A DNA stretch of 6,499 bases from Spirochaetaceae bacterium. GTDB taxonomy: Bacteria; Spirochaetota; Spirochaetia; DSM-27196; SKKC01. The stretch covers positions 1 through 6,499 of the forward strand of contig PWGF01000329.1 in the NCBI GenBank assembly GCA_003554375.1, read 5' to 3'. The position numbers and the translations under genes were made by a program. The notes under the pieces were generated by a model. That model had not been told where the DNA came from. It worked only from the letters and a program-made list of their open reading frames with translations, and did not search any database. Position 1 is the first letter of the stretch. Every line of letters starts with the position of its first letter. This document shows positions 6,458 to 6,499 of the stretch, piece by piece.

Positions 6458-6499
6458 GGCTGGGGCGCGGAGGCGGGCTGGGGCACGGAGGCCGGCTCG
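6458..6499. repeat. 18-bp GC-rich tandem repeat running off the right edge
   Basis: Two complete 18-bp units, consensus GGCTGGGGCRCGGAGGCS, lie at 6458-6475 and 6476-6493 with two mismatches between them. A third begins at 6494 (GGCTCG) and is cut by the window end. The array starts about 30 bp after the xylA stop. It lies outside any gene I can see. Confidence 0.7.

Overview
The window comes from a GC-rich bacterium (roughly 60% G+C by eye, lower only in a short AT-rich promoter island near 4920-4960). Nothing in it fixes the phylum. Normal Shine-Dalgarno sequences, GTG starts and the protein types fit a free-living heterotroph from one of the GC-rich Gram-negative-type phyla (Acidobacteriota, Gemmatimonadota, deltaproteobacterial lineages and similar). 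This is inference.

There are three large protein genes in two divergent units. On the minus strand, reading leftwards from about 4610, a Glu/Leu/Phe/Val-family glutamate dehydrogenase (4608-3325) is followed after 29 nt by a 1070-residue multidomain protein (3295-83). That protein has an N-terminal ligand-sensor-like domain, a PEP synthase/PPDK-type ATP-grasp domain, a conserved domain that replaces the usual phosphohistidine and PEP-binding domains, and a C-terminal polymerase-beta-type nucleotidyltransferase domain. The spacing and shared strand suggest an operon. On the plus strand a complete class II xylose isomerase gene (5114-6427) runs rightwards.

The 505-bp divergent intergenic region (4609-5113) holds the control signals. 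These are a strong ribosome binding site for each outer gene, a tentative promoter for the dehydrogenase, and an AT-rich island carrying a perfect 9-bp inverted repeat that abuts a promoter-like element pointing at xylA. The repeat is a good candidate for a sugar-responsive repressor operator. A nested stem-loop lies in the presumed xylA leader.

Both window edges lie just outside the outer genes and are low-complexity, very GC-rich, and carry short repeats with a shared GAGGCG core, including an 18-bp tandem repeat at the right edge.

Functionally the dehydrogenase joins carbon and nitrogen metabolism and XylA begins D-xylose catabolism. The fusion protein is the least understood item. It looks like a sensor-controlled ATP- or nucleotide-handling regulator or enzyme, and its nucleotidyltransferase end beside glutamate dehydrogenase makes a role in nitrogen or central-carbon control possible but unproven.
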